Shown piece by piece: positions 24,721 to 36,400 of a DNA stretch of 64,000 nucleotides (positions within the stretch are counted from its first letter, which is position 1; each line of letters begins with the position of its first letter). Origin of the DNA: Cololabis saira. Taxonomy: Eukaryota; Chordata; Actinopteri; Beloniformes; Belonidae. A model generated the notes under the pieces. It was given only the letters and a program-made list of their open reading frames with translations. It was not told the DNA's origin and did no database searches. The DNA is taken from assembly GCF_033807715.1 (NCBI RefSeq), contig NC_084596.1:29834879-29898878 (forward strand). The letters are read 5' to 3'. Position numbers and translations under genes: made by a program.

Positions 24721-25856
24721 TAGGGCTGCAGCTATCGAATATTTTAGTAATCGAGTATTCTACTGAAAATTCCATCGATTAATCGAGTAATCGGATAAAA
24801 CATATTTGTTTAGTTAAAGAGCAATTATAAATATACATAAGATGTTAGATGTTAATTGACATCAAGACTAAATTATATAATCCAGTAAGATCATGGCTGT
24901 GCATTTAAAAACCCTGAACTTACACCAGTTGACCAAATTCACTGCACTCAAATAACTAAGGATCTTACCAAGAAATGTTCTTATTTCTAACCTAAAAATG
25001 CCATTACACCTGATAACACACATCACTTAAAAGATTAGGTGTTTTTCCCACGTGTTTCAATTGAACTTTCATTTGTGTCTAGCAAATTTTAAGTAGTAGT
25101 TAAGTTTTAAGTTAGAGTTTTGGCAGTGTTCAAAATAAAATTATGAGACCTGCTGTATTGGAGCACATTAGACACCAGTGCTGCTTGTTTTATCCATGAA
25201 TGACTATAGAGATAAAATGAAATGAAAACTACCCAGTTAGCTTTATTACGTTTTTATTTTTCTGACATTTTCTGCCTTTTCTTTTAGTTAAAACTGTAGC
25301 GGGAACAGAGGTTTATGTACCGGGTAAAGGCTGATTTATGGTTCCGCGTTACAACAACGCAGAATGGTGCGCGTCGCTGCGTACCCTACGCCGTAGGCTA
25401 CGGCGTAGCCGTGGCAACGCCAGCCGGACCGCCGCTCTCCGCCCTCGCCGGAGAGCGCCGTAGGCTCTGCGTCGATTTAACGCGGAACAATAATTTTGGC
25501 TTTAGAGGGGGAACATAGAGAACGGACCAGAAGAATATAGCGTGGATTAAAAATAAAAGTTAAGCACTGAACTACATGTGTTTCCCGTCTGGGCCATTGC
25601 AGACTGCCTGAGCATGATGTTACTAAAACCAAACATACCCGCCGCCTCTTTCTCCCCCCTTTAACGGCGCAGCGTCAGCGTGTTGTGTCGCATTAAATGT
25701 GGTCCGGGCGTAATACGAGGATTTGAGCTGGTGAAATTAAACGAAAAAAAAAAATTAAAAAAAATAAATTAAACGATTCCTCGAGGCAGAGAAAATTCCT
25801 CGATCATTTTTTGTAATCGAATTACTCGAATTATTCGAGGAATCGTTTCAGCCCTA
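24721..25856. mobile_element. hAT-type non-autonomous DNA transposon with 8-bp target duplication
   Basis: Begins TAGGGCTGCAGCTATCGAAT and ends with the inverse AATCGTTTCAGCCCTA; the outer 12 bp (TAGGGCTGCAGC versus TAGGGCTGAAAC) are inverted copies. It is flanked on both sides by the identical 8-mer CTCTTAAC (24713-24720 and 25857-25864), the target-duplication length of hAT elements. The subterminal zones are rich in ATCGA/TCGAGTAATCG words. It is 1136 bp with no transposase frame, and is interrupted by a smaller element at 25326-25503. Confidence 0.88.
25326..25503. mobile_element. Miniature inverted-repeat element nested in the hAT copy
   Basis: A 178-bp GC-rich insert with about 26-bp inverted ends, AAAGGCTGATTTATGGTTCC … against AAAGCCAAAATTATTGTTCC (reverse strand), both continuing GCGTTA. 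The middle has a strong palindrome, CTACGCCGTAGGCTACGGCGTAG. Its base composition differs sharply from the AT-rich host element, showing later insertion. Similar GGCTGATTTAT-ended elements are common in fish; the superfamily is not certain. Confidence 0.7.
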
Positions 25857-25864
25857 CTCTTAAC

Positions 25865-26959
25865 AGTAACACGGTGCAGCACAAACTGGGGTTCCCTCGC
25901 CACCCCCTAAGGGGACTCTAAGGATCACAAAGTGCAATAGTGTTCCCTGTAAATGTAGTTTCAAAGTTAGATTTTCACACGTATTGAATAACACATCACA
26001 TCAACAAAAAAGTGTTGGAATGAAATTAATCCAATTCTGCTGGTGTGCAGGCGTGATGGCGGTTGTGTAAAAAAAATTGTGTTAGCACCCCTCTCTCACT
26101 CTCAAGTATTTTTAAAGAAGCATATCTAACAAACACATTCATTCTATTACGTTTAGGCCAACAAGAGAATTGTGGGGTCGTGAATTAAACATCATTCTTT
26201 GCAAAGACACTGCTCGCACAATAACCAGAGTTTCAAACATATTAGATTGTAATTCCAGGAGTGCTGCTTCTTCGCTGTATTACTTAGAAATGTTGCAACA
26301 TTTCATCTTGCTTTGCCCCCCAAAAAAACATATATGGATGTTAGGATGAAAGCCTCCGGCAGAGTGGGGTTATTAGTATTGCAGAGCTCATGCGTCTGGT
26401 GTGTGATGACGTTAATCACAGTTCATGACGAATCATGTCTCCGTCCAGTGAGGTCGGGCTTCTCCTCGGTGGAGGAGCGTTTCTGACCGCTGAATGATTT
26501 CTTCTAGCTTTCCCCTGAATATCTTACATTAACATGTTCACACAACACTATTTTTAAAGCCTGGCACCAATGCCGGTGGGAAGTCATGAACATTTTTGTT
26601 CCCGTTTAACAAAGTGAGTCAGTGTTGCAAGCTCTGGCACTGACTTGTCATGCAGAGCTCACACAGAACGCGCCTGAATAGCGCCGAAGGTAAACATATG
26701 TGATGTGCGTGCTTTCACGAGGTAGATAAAACCTCCGTCGTACGTGATGCAGGAGAATGCCGGACGTCATTGTGCCACGGTTGGGTTTGTGTGAATGAGG
26801 TCAGCAACACCTCACTGAGGAAGAAGGAGGACAAAAACAAACCTCTAATCAACATTATGGCGAGCCGGTAACTGGCGAGCCGGTGAGTGTTGGGCACAAC
26901 ACGGAGCGATCTTTCCTTTTCTCTTTCAGTTTCCGTGTCTCGAGGAAGCAGACATCATG
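25865..26959. other. Non-coding, nothing recognised
   Basis: No exon or repeat family identified. Confidence 0.5.
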
Positions 26960-27863
26960 TGGAGTAAGATAACTTCCAAAAAGATGTGTCCATGTTATAA
27001 CTATTCGTATTCGTAATGGTAAACATTTGTATGTAAATAAAAAAGTTGTACCCAAAATTCTGCTGTCACACACATGAGTGATAAATTATTAGGGTTAGGA
27101 TTGTTTTTATGCGAGTATGAATCTAAAAGCTGTGAGTGCAAAGTCTTGTGAATACAACTCTAATTTCTACGACTATGAGTCTTCACTGTCAACACGAATT
27201 CAAGTTTATGGGTACGAATCGAAAAACTGTTGAAATGACGTCACAGGCAGGTCACAGCATAGACATATATACGTAGACACCCCATCGAGCGCTGCTGCGA
27301 TACGTCAACGTCGCCGCCATATTGGATGTGGCAAGACTGCGCTGTAAACTAATACAAGTAAATGGACTTATTTTCATAAAGCGCCTTTCTACAAAGAAAT
27401 TTACGTTTTACGTCTCATTTATTCATTCACACACGCACTAATATACTTGGGAAACAGGTAGGCACCAAATATAATATATTTAATTTTCTCAGATGGCAAA
27501 AATAAGAACTTTATTGATCCCACATAGGAGTAATTCATGTTATATCAGCTATAGAGAACAAGGTAGTGCTGAAAAACAATATATATCCCCCCTCACAAAA
27601 ATAAGAAAAATATAGAAAAATAGATCAACAAAACAAATTAAAACATTTTCAAATAACAAAATAACATATTTGAACAATTTTTTAGACAATAAAATAACAT
27701 TTGAACCATTTTTCAGACAATAAAATAATTGAAAAGATCTGAAAAATATGTGCGACTCGTGTGTGACAGCAGAATTTTGGGTACAACGTTTTTATTTACA
27801 TACAGTTTATCATTACGAATAGTTATAACATGGACACATCTTTTTGGAAGTTATCTTACTCCA
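26960..27863. mobile_element. 904-bp foldback transposon with about 110-bp terminal inverted repeats
   Basis: The left end, 26960-27078, starts TGGAGTAAGATAACTTCC. The right end, 27757-27863, is its inverse, finishing GGAAGTTATCTTACTCCA. The arms match over about 107-119 bp with a few small indels (for example one ATTCGT duplicated on the left). The interior contains an ACTTTATTGATCCCAC LINE-tail-like piece near 27508-27523 and a GCCGCCATATTGGATG segment. No transposase frame and no clear target duplication. Confidence 0.82.
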
Positions 27864-30800
27864 TAGCATCATAGCATACATACGTGCACGGCTGTCTTCC
27901 TCTCACTGACTCATGTTCTGATACCGATGAGGGGTTAGTGAGCTTTACTCATGTGGCTTGGATTCATCTCGCAAGCTGCCAGACAAAACCAGCTTTTGCC
28001 ACTCATACTGTCTGCATCTTTATATAAACACACCAGTGCAAGCTGGCTGACATTCTGTTATGTCGTCTGTCCAGAAATATCTGTCCTGTGGGGGTTTTCT
28101 TAAAAGTTTTTTTTGAGAAAATATCACACCCTCTGAAACAGCTTTAGCCTTGTAATTAATTGATGATGCTGTGAAACCTTTCCCATTCTGCTGCTTTAAA
28201 AACAAAAAACTCAAAACGGTTCACAACTTTTTAATAACGGTAATCAATGAAACCTCAAGACTATGTAGTGCCCCCTTTAGGCATTTTAAGTCACCCACGA
28301 GTATACGAACTGAATCAATTTTAATATGAAGGTTCAAATGGAGACAAACTACTTAGTCCGCTTAGCGTTTGTTACCGAGTTGAAATTCTGACATTGGGAT
28401 GCTCCAGTTGAAATTTTCATCCTGGGACTCAGAACATCTAACTTTTTTAAGTACAAATGAGCTCAGGAAGATTATGTATCACCCAGGACTTTAGCTCAGG
28501 GCTAAGAGAAGAGACAAGAAACAGTCTGGTGTCAAAACAACCCTGCACTCTTGTTTTTCTACTATGACGCACGCAGCAAACACGCAAGATCATTGGCCAA
28601 GATGTACATTGTAAAGATGTGAGGGCATAGATGGAGAGATCGGAGGTGATTCAGGAATCTCAAGACATGCTAGTCCAGTTTTTCTGAACAAGTTTTTTTT
28701 TTTTTCCCCCTCTCAGCTGCCAACAAGATTGAGTTACAACAGGAGAATCATTTAGCTGTGGGGCAGAGGAGGACACAGGCACACAAGGGAAGCTCTGTTA
28801 CCTGGTCAGCTCTTTGAAATCCCTAGATTTACCCATCAAAGAATTCCTCTGGACAAGACAGAACAACAACAGGATAGTGGATTAATGGTAATCCAATCAG
28901 TGTTTCTCGCTGGTAACCAACACCTGCAATAGCAATTACAAGGAGGAAACAACTCAAAGTCAACCCCGGCACATGACCTGTCTCGGTCACTTCCTCAAGC
29001 TGTCCAGTTACAGCTCAAGTTTCCGCTGGCGGCCGCGTTCTTCTGGAAGACCGACCGCTGCATGATGCAGATGAAAAAGTGAACTCTTATTTTTCACTGC
29101 GTTCATTCTGGACAAAAAGCGACAACGGACTAATGTGCTGGAACTAAGCATTGAGCTGCAGGGAGATTTTCACAGCCAAAACCTCTGAATAGCAAACCAT
29201 GACAAAACCCAGGAGCAGAAGAATTAAACCAATGGCTTTATTTTGACTCCTCTTTTTGGCGGAGACCCCCTTGAGGTTATAGGTTGAAGATGTTGCTCTG
29301 TTTCGGCAGTCGCAGGGGAACTCGAAACCATCCGATTCAGTGGAGCGAACAGGACTGTTTGCTCCGTGATGACACCCACTCAGTTCCAACCCCCTGCCTT
29401 CAACACACAGGTAAAAGCCAGCACAGTGAGCTCTTTACTTAACACGAGAAGTAAATTAAAATCAATACTTCTCTCATAAGACCAATGGTTCGTGCAAGTG
29501 TGTTGTTGCGGGTGCTGAGAAGTTTTCTAGAAAACTCTTAAAACTGCTGATGCATTCTTACGTCAGAACCGGATTTACCACCATTATGTTTTAAAAGAAT
29601 GTCCGCACTAAAGATTTCTGGACCTCACCCTCACCTGCTTTCAAGCTGTGTGTGTAAGGGACAAGTTTCAACAAGTTGAGTGTCCATCGGCACTAGTAGG
29701 ACGTGGAACAACTTCAATAATCAACTAATGTGCCTTGGCTTGCAGGCTAAATTCAGGTCATAATGAGACATTCAGAACAGCGCTCAGCGCTTCTGGCCCG
29801 TTGTTGCTGGTACCTCTGAGTATTAAAAAAAAAAAAGAACAGCATTTTAGATAGGAGAATTACCCAGTCAGCCCCTTCCATATAAATATGTTAAGTAAAG
29901 CCACTGTGATGTACCAATGAGGAAAGGAGATAATCAGTGCTCACTGTGCTTTACATTTCAAGTAAACTGAATAAGAAAAGACAATGGAAAACGCTCTAAA
30001 AATGGAAACTAAATCCATAAGAACTATGAAGATATATGAAAAAAAAATAAAAATGCATAGGATAAATACATAAATCCTCCCATAGAATGGCCTGCCAGTT
30101 TCTGTCCTGCTTTATGGTCTTCCCCCTCATAAGCTGAGATTTCAGGGTTTTTATTTTTGGGAAAACAAGAGATGTCAATTTAATAACAAGCTGCAGAGAG
30201 GCTTTATTTTTTTACTCCGGTCTTGTGATACGGCAAAACCATAGTTCCAGCTTTAATTACAATTGTGATAATGAATACCACATTGGTATCAATGTAAGCC
30301 CATTGAAGAGCTTCCTGTACCACCAGAACTGTTCTCTCATTGACCACAAGGGGGCAGTGTTCCAACCCTAACAACAGTGTCATTGCTGAAGATTTGTGCA
30401 GGATAAATCAAGCTTGATTCACATAATGGCTCATAAATGAGCATCCGCTGCTACTCCACTGATGCATTATGCTACACCGACACCTACTTTAACAAAGTAG
30501 AAAGAGAGGAAGAGAAAGAGAGGAAGAGAGAGAGAAATTGAGCAGGAAATTAAAAGGTTGCAGGTTCATTACATCCCTATCTCTTCTACTGCTGCCAGTA
30601 GATGTCAGAAGTTCAATGCGCTAATTTTCTGAATGAAATTATCAGCCTACGCGGTTAAAATGAAGTCATGTTGAGATGTGAAAAATGTCATTTTGTGTAA
30701 TGTCTAATGTAGCATTTTCTGCAGGGTATTTTCTGCAGGGTAACCATCGGTGCTTTAAAAAGAAAACAGTTTCCTCTCCATAAATAGCTGTCAGCCTATC

Positions 30801-31834
30801 TTGGAATTAAGCTTAAGCTCTCCCACTGAATGTAGGCTGCAGTGGGAGGAAGCACAGTGTGTGGTTGTGTGGTTGGCCCATGTTACCAACTCCGAGTTTG
30901 CTGCCTTGAATATCCTAGAGTTAGAAACATTTGTTCCTTTTGTAAGTGAACAGTGATTCTATGCTAGATTCATAAAAATAGATGGCTTAGTGTGAGTGAA
31001 TCACAAAAGTTATGGGATTTTCTTTTTCTTTCTTTCTTTCTAGTAATTATGAGCAAGCACTCCCCCCCCACCACTCCCCCCGCCCCACTTTTTGTGGTTT
31101 GCCTTTGGCCAGAGGAAGACAAAGTGTCCATTCATGGCCGTTTTGTTGTGGATTGTAGTCTGATTAGAGCAGCGGGTAATCATCTCATCCTTTTCTCGTT
31201 CGCATGTTCACTTTTTCTCTGCTGATAGTTCTCGGGGGCTCCTACCGACACTGGAGAAAGGAGAGGGGCGTGTTTAATGCCCATGGGATCCACTCCTTGT
31301 TTTCCATCTGTCCCGGGGGGTTGGAAGGCAGCTGAAAGTTCAAACAAAGACACACTCCCTCTGCATGGCAAGAGCTCAGAGATTAAGGGGCTTGCCTGCA
31401 CCGCCAACAGCAAGGATTGCTCACAGTTTCTAACTTTGCCAAAGAAGAAGGATGATTCATTTTTGTTTTTTTTCTTCCTCTGTCACAGATATGACTTTGC
31501 GGCAGCATAAGCAGTGGATAGCCTGTTTTTCTTTTGGGCATCTATTTGTCAAAGACAGGTAGAGCACTGTGGAGAGAATGCAGCTACCCTCTAAATGCCT
31601 GTGCGAGTCTGCTGAGTAAAGGAACCAGAGGATGCAGGTGGCAGCGAGGCTCTGCACTAACTTGTTTGAAGTTTTTTTTCCCTCATGTCAGAGGTGAAGG
31701 ATTATGCCTGGCATAGGAATTTAGACTTCAAATGAAAGACTTCAGGAGCTGACTCTCAGCTCCCAGGCAGAATGTGAGCAGTGGCTTGTGTTCAATGTGT
31801 GTTTTAGTGTGTTAACAATGAGGTATGTAGAAAT
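27864..31834. other. Non-coding flank or 5' region of the long agap3 first exon
   Basis: No recognised exon. It contains a GA-rich patch (30499-30536), a CTCF-like match (30344-30359) and a 14-bp tandem duplication (30714-30741). The last kilobase may include the 5'UTR of the long agap3 first exon, but no TATA box, CpG-rich promoter or clear splice acceptor could be assigned. Confidence 0.45.
30344..30359 (+). promoter_or_regulatory. CTCF-like motif
   Basis: CCACAAGGGGGCAGTG matches the CTCF core CCASYAGRGGGCRSYR at 15 of 16 positions (A instead of Y at position 5). It lies about 1.5 kb upstream of the long first exon, where an insulator or promoter-proximal site would be plausible. Binding is not shown. 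Confidence 0.4.
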
Positions 31835-31852
31835 TTGTTTGAATGCGGAGCT

Positions 31853-33458
31853 ATGCTGTTCCTCAGCAGCGGGTCTGGGGATACGACCCCAAGGAGCACA
31901 GCCAACGGCCCGCAGGGGATAACCGTTTACCACATCTCTGTAATCCTAAAGGAAACGCAGGAAGATGCAGTGGTGTCAGAGCCAAAAATGGGCCCCATTG
32001 CTCTTAACCTGGTGGAGAATTACCAGCCAAAAGAAGAGCTAATGGATTTAGTGCCAATGGAGAACAGCCCCAGGCTGGGCAGGGCACGACAGGAGCTCAA
32101 CAGGTGGCCCTCCGTGAGCTGCACAAGTAAAGCCGGGAGGCAAAGAGAGGAGGCAGTTCTGGAGGAGAGTGAGGAGGAGGTGGAGGGAAAAATGAAGACC
32201 GACAGGTTTTGGAAACAACCCTCCAAGAACTCCGGAAACTCCTCACAACACGACGGAGACGCGGCAGGACTAACAACTCACACAGGTACCCAGGAGCAGC
32301 GTGTTACGGATTCACCGCCATGCTCGGTCAGCGGCCGCACTGAGGGGCATGTCGTCGCGGGGCATGTCCTCGGGGGTCATGCCGCTGTTAAAGACCACAG
32401 CTCTCTGCCGCGGGCCTTCTTACGAAGGCCACATCAGGATGACGCCGGGCTCGGCAGGAGGACCATGAGCATGTATGGTGCCCCATTGGAGCAGCAACGA
32501 GATTCTCAGACTGAAAAAGAAAGGCGGCTGCGGAGGCCGAGGAGCGTTTGCATGCTGGCAGGCCAAGGTCCAGTCCTGTCAGAGCTCAAGTCCCATCAGT
32601 TCTTCAAAAAGACAGGTATTTCAGAAAATGACATGCAGTACAGGAGCAGGAAGGCTGAATTGAGAGCAGTTGACGGCCTCAACCCCGTCTTGGCTCAACA
32701 GGCGTCAGCTCTTGCAAAGGTGACCCTTCGGGGTCAGCAGAGGAGCTGGAAGCAAAGACCCGTCAGTATGACTGTGCTGGAGGTAAGAAAGAGGGGCTCT
32801 GATGACGAAATCGACTGCCAAAGGAGCTGTGACCACACGAGCCGCGATGGAGGATTTCTCAAAGGAGGCTTTCGATGGAGACTGTTTGGGAGAGCCCCTC
32901 CGGATGGGAACAAGGACAAGGGAGCAGACAAGGATGCTAAATCTTCCCCCAAGTCCAGCAAAACTGACAGTTCAAAAAGCAAGCTGACCTCTCTAAGGCG
33001 GAGCTTCAGCCTGCGAATCAGGAGGACTCGACCCCGTGAAAAAATGAATTTAGGGTCTGATGGAGAGTTAAAAGAGCACTGTCAAGTTAAAGGCACTGCC
33101 GATGAGACGACAATGCCTCCACGGCCTTTCTCATACCTCACTGGAAGAGAGCTCCCGACTTCCAAAGAGCAGATCGAAGATGGGGGTGTGCAGTATATTC
33201 AGTACCACAGTAGGGGGAAGGTCAAGGTGATGGAAGTACCCCTGTGTCCAACGAAACTGTCCTCCAAACCAGTTCAGGAAGAACCAAGCCTGTGGCAGCT
33301 CATAGCCAACCGTTTCAGGAGGAAAGAGCAATCGTACAAATGTGAATCCCAGCAGCCCTGGAACAAAGACAATAACCAGTATCCCCAGACTGGGAGTAAT
33401 AAGTCAGAGCCAGTCCCCATAGAGGCTTTGGCAGGCATAGACACCCACAAAGGTCAAG
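31853..33458 (+). CDS. agap3: agap3 alternative long first coding exon (535 codons + 1 nt)
   Basis: A 1.6-kb open frame on the + strand, far longer than any other here. The first in-frame ATG is 31853 (G at -3); the frame is open back to a TAG at 31805, with only a TTG at 31835 upstream of the ATG. The frame would stop at 33479, but a strong donor, CAAG|GTAAGA, lies at 33458/33459 and leaves one G. That joins the AC of exon 2 to make the Asp of D-S-F-V-N-S-Q-E-W, which is AGAP sequence. The encoded protein is hydrophilic and probably disordered: an ITVYHISVILK segment at residues 23-33 resembling the TTTYLISLTLVK start of AGAP2/PIKE-L, an acidic stretch near residues 105-120, a Lys/Ser then Arg-rich block at about 355-398 (RRSFSLRIRR at 382-391), and SLWQLIANRFRRK at 479-491. 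No enzymatic domain is recognised. The splice to exon 2 is inferred from phase and motif, and transcript evidence is lacking. The 5'UTR and promoter were not identified. Confidence 0.75.
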
Positions 33459-36400
33459 GTAAGAGCTGCAAGATTGATTAATGTATTTCTTAGCTCGGCT
33501 CCACATTTATAGCTTACCTCATTCCCTGCACAAAAAGTTATAGTTCAAAAAAAGAAACTCAGAAGTGGACTTTTTCCCTTCTTCTTCTTCTTCCTCTTCT
33601 TTTTTTTTTTTTTTTTTTTAAAGGAGGACAGGCAAATGAGAAACATGTGGGGAAATGTGAGCTTGGACAGGATTCAAAAAACGCCTGGTTCCAGAGAGTC
33701 CCTTTGGAATTCTATTTTGGGTGCTTTATGTCTCCTCTATTTTTCCTGGTTAGACCCCCCTGTTTGTGTGCAGCAGTTATGTTGCCTTATGTAAGCCTGT
33801 AGATGTTTAGTAAATGAGTAGGTAAGTACAGTAAAATTGAATAAGCAGTGACAGATAAGAACACATTATACAGTCTTGTTTTATGGCGGGGCAGCGGTGG
33901 TGTAACACAATGTCTCAGAGTCTTGATAATGTGCTCCCCGAAATGCGGCTTAGAGAAGCAGCATGAAACCAGCGGCTGTAATGAGGATGCATTTGGCAGC
34001 CTTGCAAGGCTATATTAAGAGGGCTTACATGCTATAATGATGGGGAGAGGAGAAAATGGCTTAAGCGCAATGTTTAAAGGTTAACTCTGACAGTGGATTG
34101 TGTTTGTCCAGTTGCCTGGAAAAGCTGGCAGTAAGAGGCAAATATTTGTAACCTCTCTGAATTAATGGCTGTGATTTGCTGAGATTTGAAACTACAAATG
34201 CATCAAGCTCAACTTTCACACCTTCTCACAGGGACCCAGTTAGTTTTCAGTGACAAATGTAGATAGACAAGTTGTAGATATGCTGCATTCACTCTCAATA
34301 AACCAGCCTGTGAAACATTAGCAGATATTTAGTTTTAAATTCCTAACACGAAGCGTTTTAATTGCCATATGTTTGGCATTGCTGAGCTGCTTTTTGTTTG
34401 TATTGTCCCGTGACATGTTACCGAGGAAACCTATTCCTTTGTGGTGGAGTGACAACTACTGTTTGTCAGTTTATTCCACTGCAGAGTCAGTCAGTAAGGC
34501 GTGGGGAATGTGGGTGTGCCGATCAACCTGAGTAAAGCTACATGTTCAATGCCCTGGGCGGGACTCGGAGCCTGTTGCTACCTGCCTAAGTGCTCGTTCT
34601 TAAATTAAATCCAGAAAGCTGAAGCCCAGGTCTCCAGAAAGTGAGGAAAAACACACATATACACACACATGCATGCACAGTTGTGTTCATGTGTGTTGTT
34701 GTGGTTGGGGAGGGGGAGGGAGTTAACTGGGTGAAGAGTTTGAAGTGTCCCCACCCCCACCTGTGGATGAACAAAGCTACTCTGTGGTGCTTGTGGATCC
34801 AGGAGTGATCAGTGAACTGTGCTCTGACATGGGGGCTCACCGGGGGTCTTTGGGATCCAAAGCGTGCAGGCTGCTCATGAGGCACTGCACCTATCCAGTC
34901 AGGCCCAAAATACCAGGAATACGGTTACATATAGAAGTGTGTAATAAGCGTGGATATAACCCTTATAAACATAGACTCGTGCTTGCCCTTTGAGACTTCA
35001 GGAAAATTCCCAGTGAGTGTGTGATCAGCGCTCGCTTATCTTGGACGTGACATAAAAAGTTATTTCATGGGATGGAATTCCCTTTGCTCCTTTTTTACTG
35101 TGTCTATTTTGATATTTACTCCCTGTAAATTCCTGCCAACTGTATTTCATGTATCGACTTTATCATGCTGTTGGAAACTCCGGCTCCCCCAAAAGCCCAT
35201 TCTTTTTTCTTTCATGTTTCTGTAAGCAGATGTGGATGTATGTCGTAGCACATAGTTATGTTCAAGACTCATTTATGGAAAGTTGGACGGATACTGATGG
35301 AGTGATAATCCTATTATTTTCTAAAGAGTACATCAAGAGACTGTGAGGAATTGAAATAAAAAAAAAACCCAAAACATTAACAGTTGGGGAAGGATTGGAG
35401 GGAAATCTATTAACAAGTGACTATAGCTTGTCTTTTAGTGTCTTCCAATACAAATCTCAGCTGGAGTACGTTGGGTTCTTTGTGATTATGGTTCACTACG
35501 GGAGCTGCATCCTGCTGCTTTGGAAGCAGTTTAACCCACAAGTCTCTGAAAACTGTTAAAAGTCTAAATTTGGATCTGTAACTTTATAGATCCTCTGAGG
35601 TTTGTATTCATTTCCATTCAGGGTTTATTGATTCCAGCAGCTGATTTTTGTTCAGTACTCAATTTTATTCACAAAGATAACTCTGTCGCGTCCCTGTATT
35701 TACTCAAAAGATTGAGAAAGCCGGCCCAGGATGTCCATCACAAGCCTTCTCAAAAACCTAATTAACTAAGCTTAGCCAATGCTGTCTGAACCAGAATGTC
35801 CAATTATTTCCTGGGAAGTGATCAATGTCCTGCAGACAACAACAACAGGCTCCGGCAGCTAAAAGTAGGGCAAACCATCCACTCCAAATTCAACTGGCCT
35901 GAAATGAATAATTTTGTACCTTTTTACTCTGCCGATTGTGTTTGTTGTTTTACCTTCAAAAATGCCCAAAAAAGCTTTGAAGCTGTTTTTTTTGTTTTTC
36001 TTTTAGAGCCGAGTCGGAGAAAGAGAAAAGCTTTTTTCTGGGTTGTGAGAATATTTTTTGGGAAAGTTGTGCAAAAAAAAGGAAGATGCACAGGATCATT
36101 TTGTCAGGACACACTTTGCAAAAGGCGGAATGTTGGTTGGCAAATCATCGAAGCAGATTGCCAGCCGAATTCTCACTCTGTAATTTCTGACAGTGGAAAA
36201 ATCATTGGTTGGAAAGTAGGAGTGCGAGCTTAGACCTCAAGGTTGTCCTCTCTCATTCTGGAAACCACTTCAGACACAGTGCATGAAAAAAAATGTATGA
36301 ATGTATGTGTGTGCACACACACACACTCAGCAGCAAGCATTTGCACAAATTTAAGATCACCCTGCATTTTCGTTTCTTGTGCAATGGAGTAAGATTCAGG

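Noticed and set aside
31457..31834. Possible upstream extension of the long first exon
   Set aside because: A TAG at 31805 closes the frame; the TTG at 31835 is the only earlier in-frame near-start, and the first ATG is 31853.
31835..33481. The long open frame as an independent single-exon gene ending at 33481
   Set aside because: The last codons lie past a strong GTAAGA donor, and splicing there restores a conserved AGAP codon with exon 2, which is the simpler explanation.
35796..36233. 145-codon + strand frame
   Set aside because: Biased composition (Phe and Lys runs from T- and A-rich DNA), no family resemblance, and it lies inside an intron.
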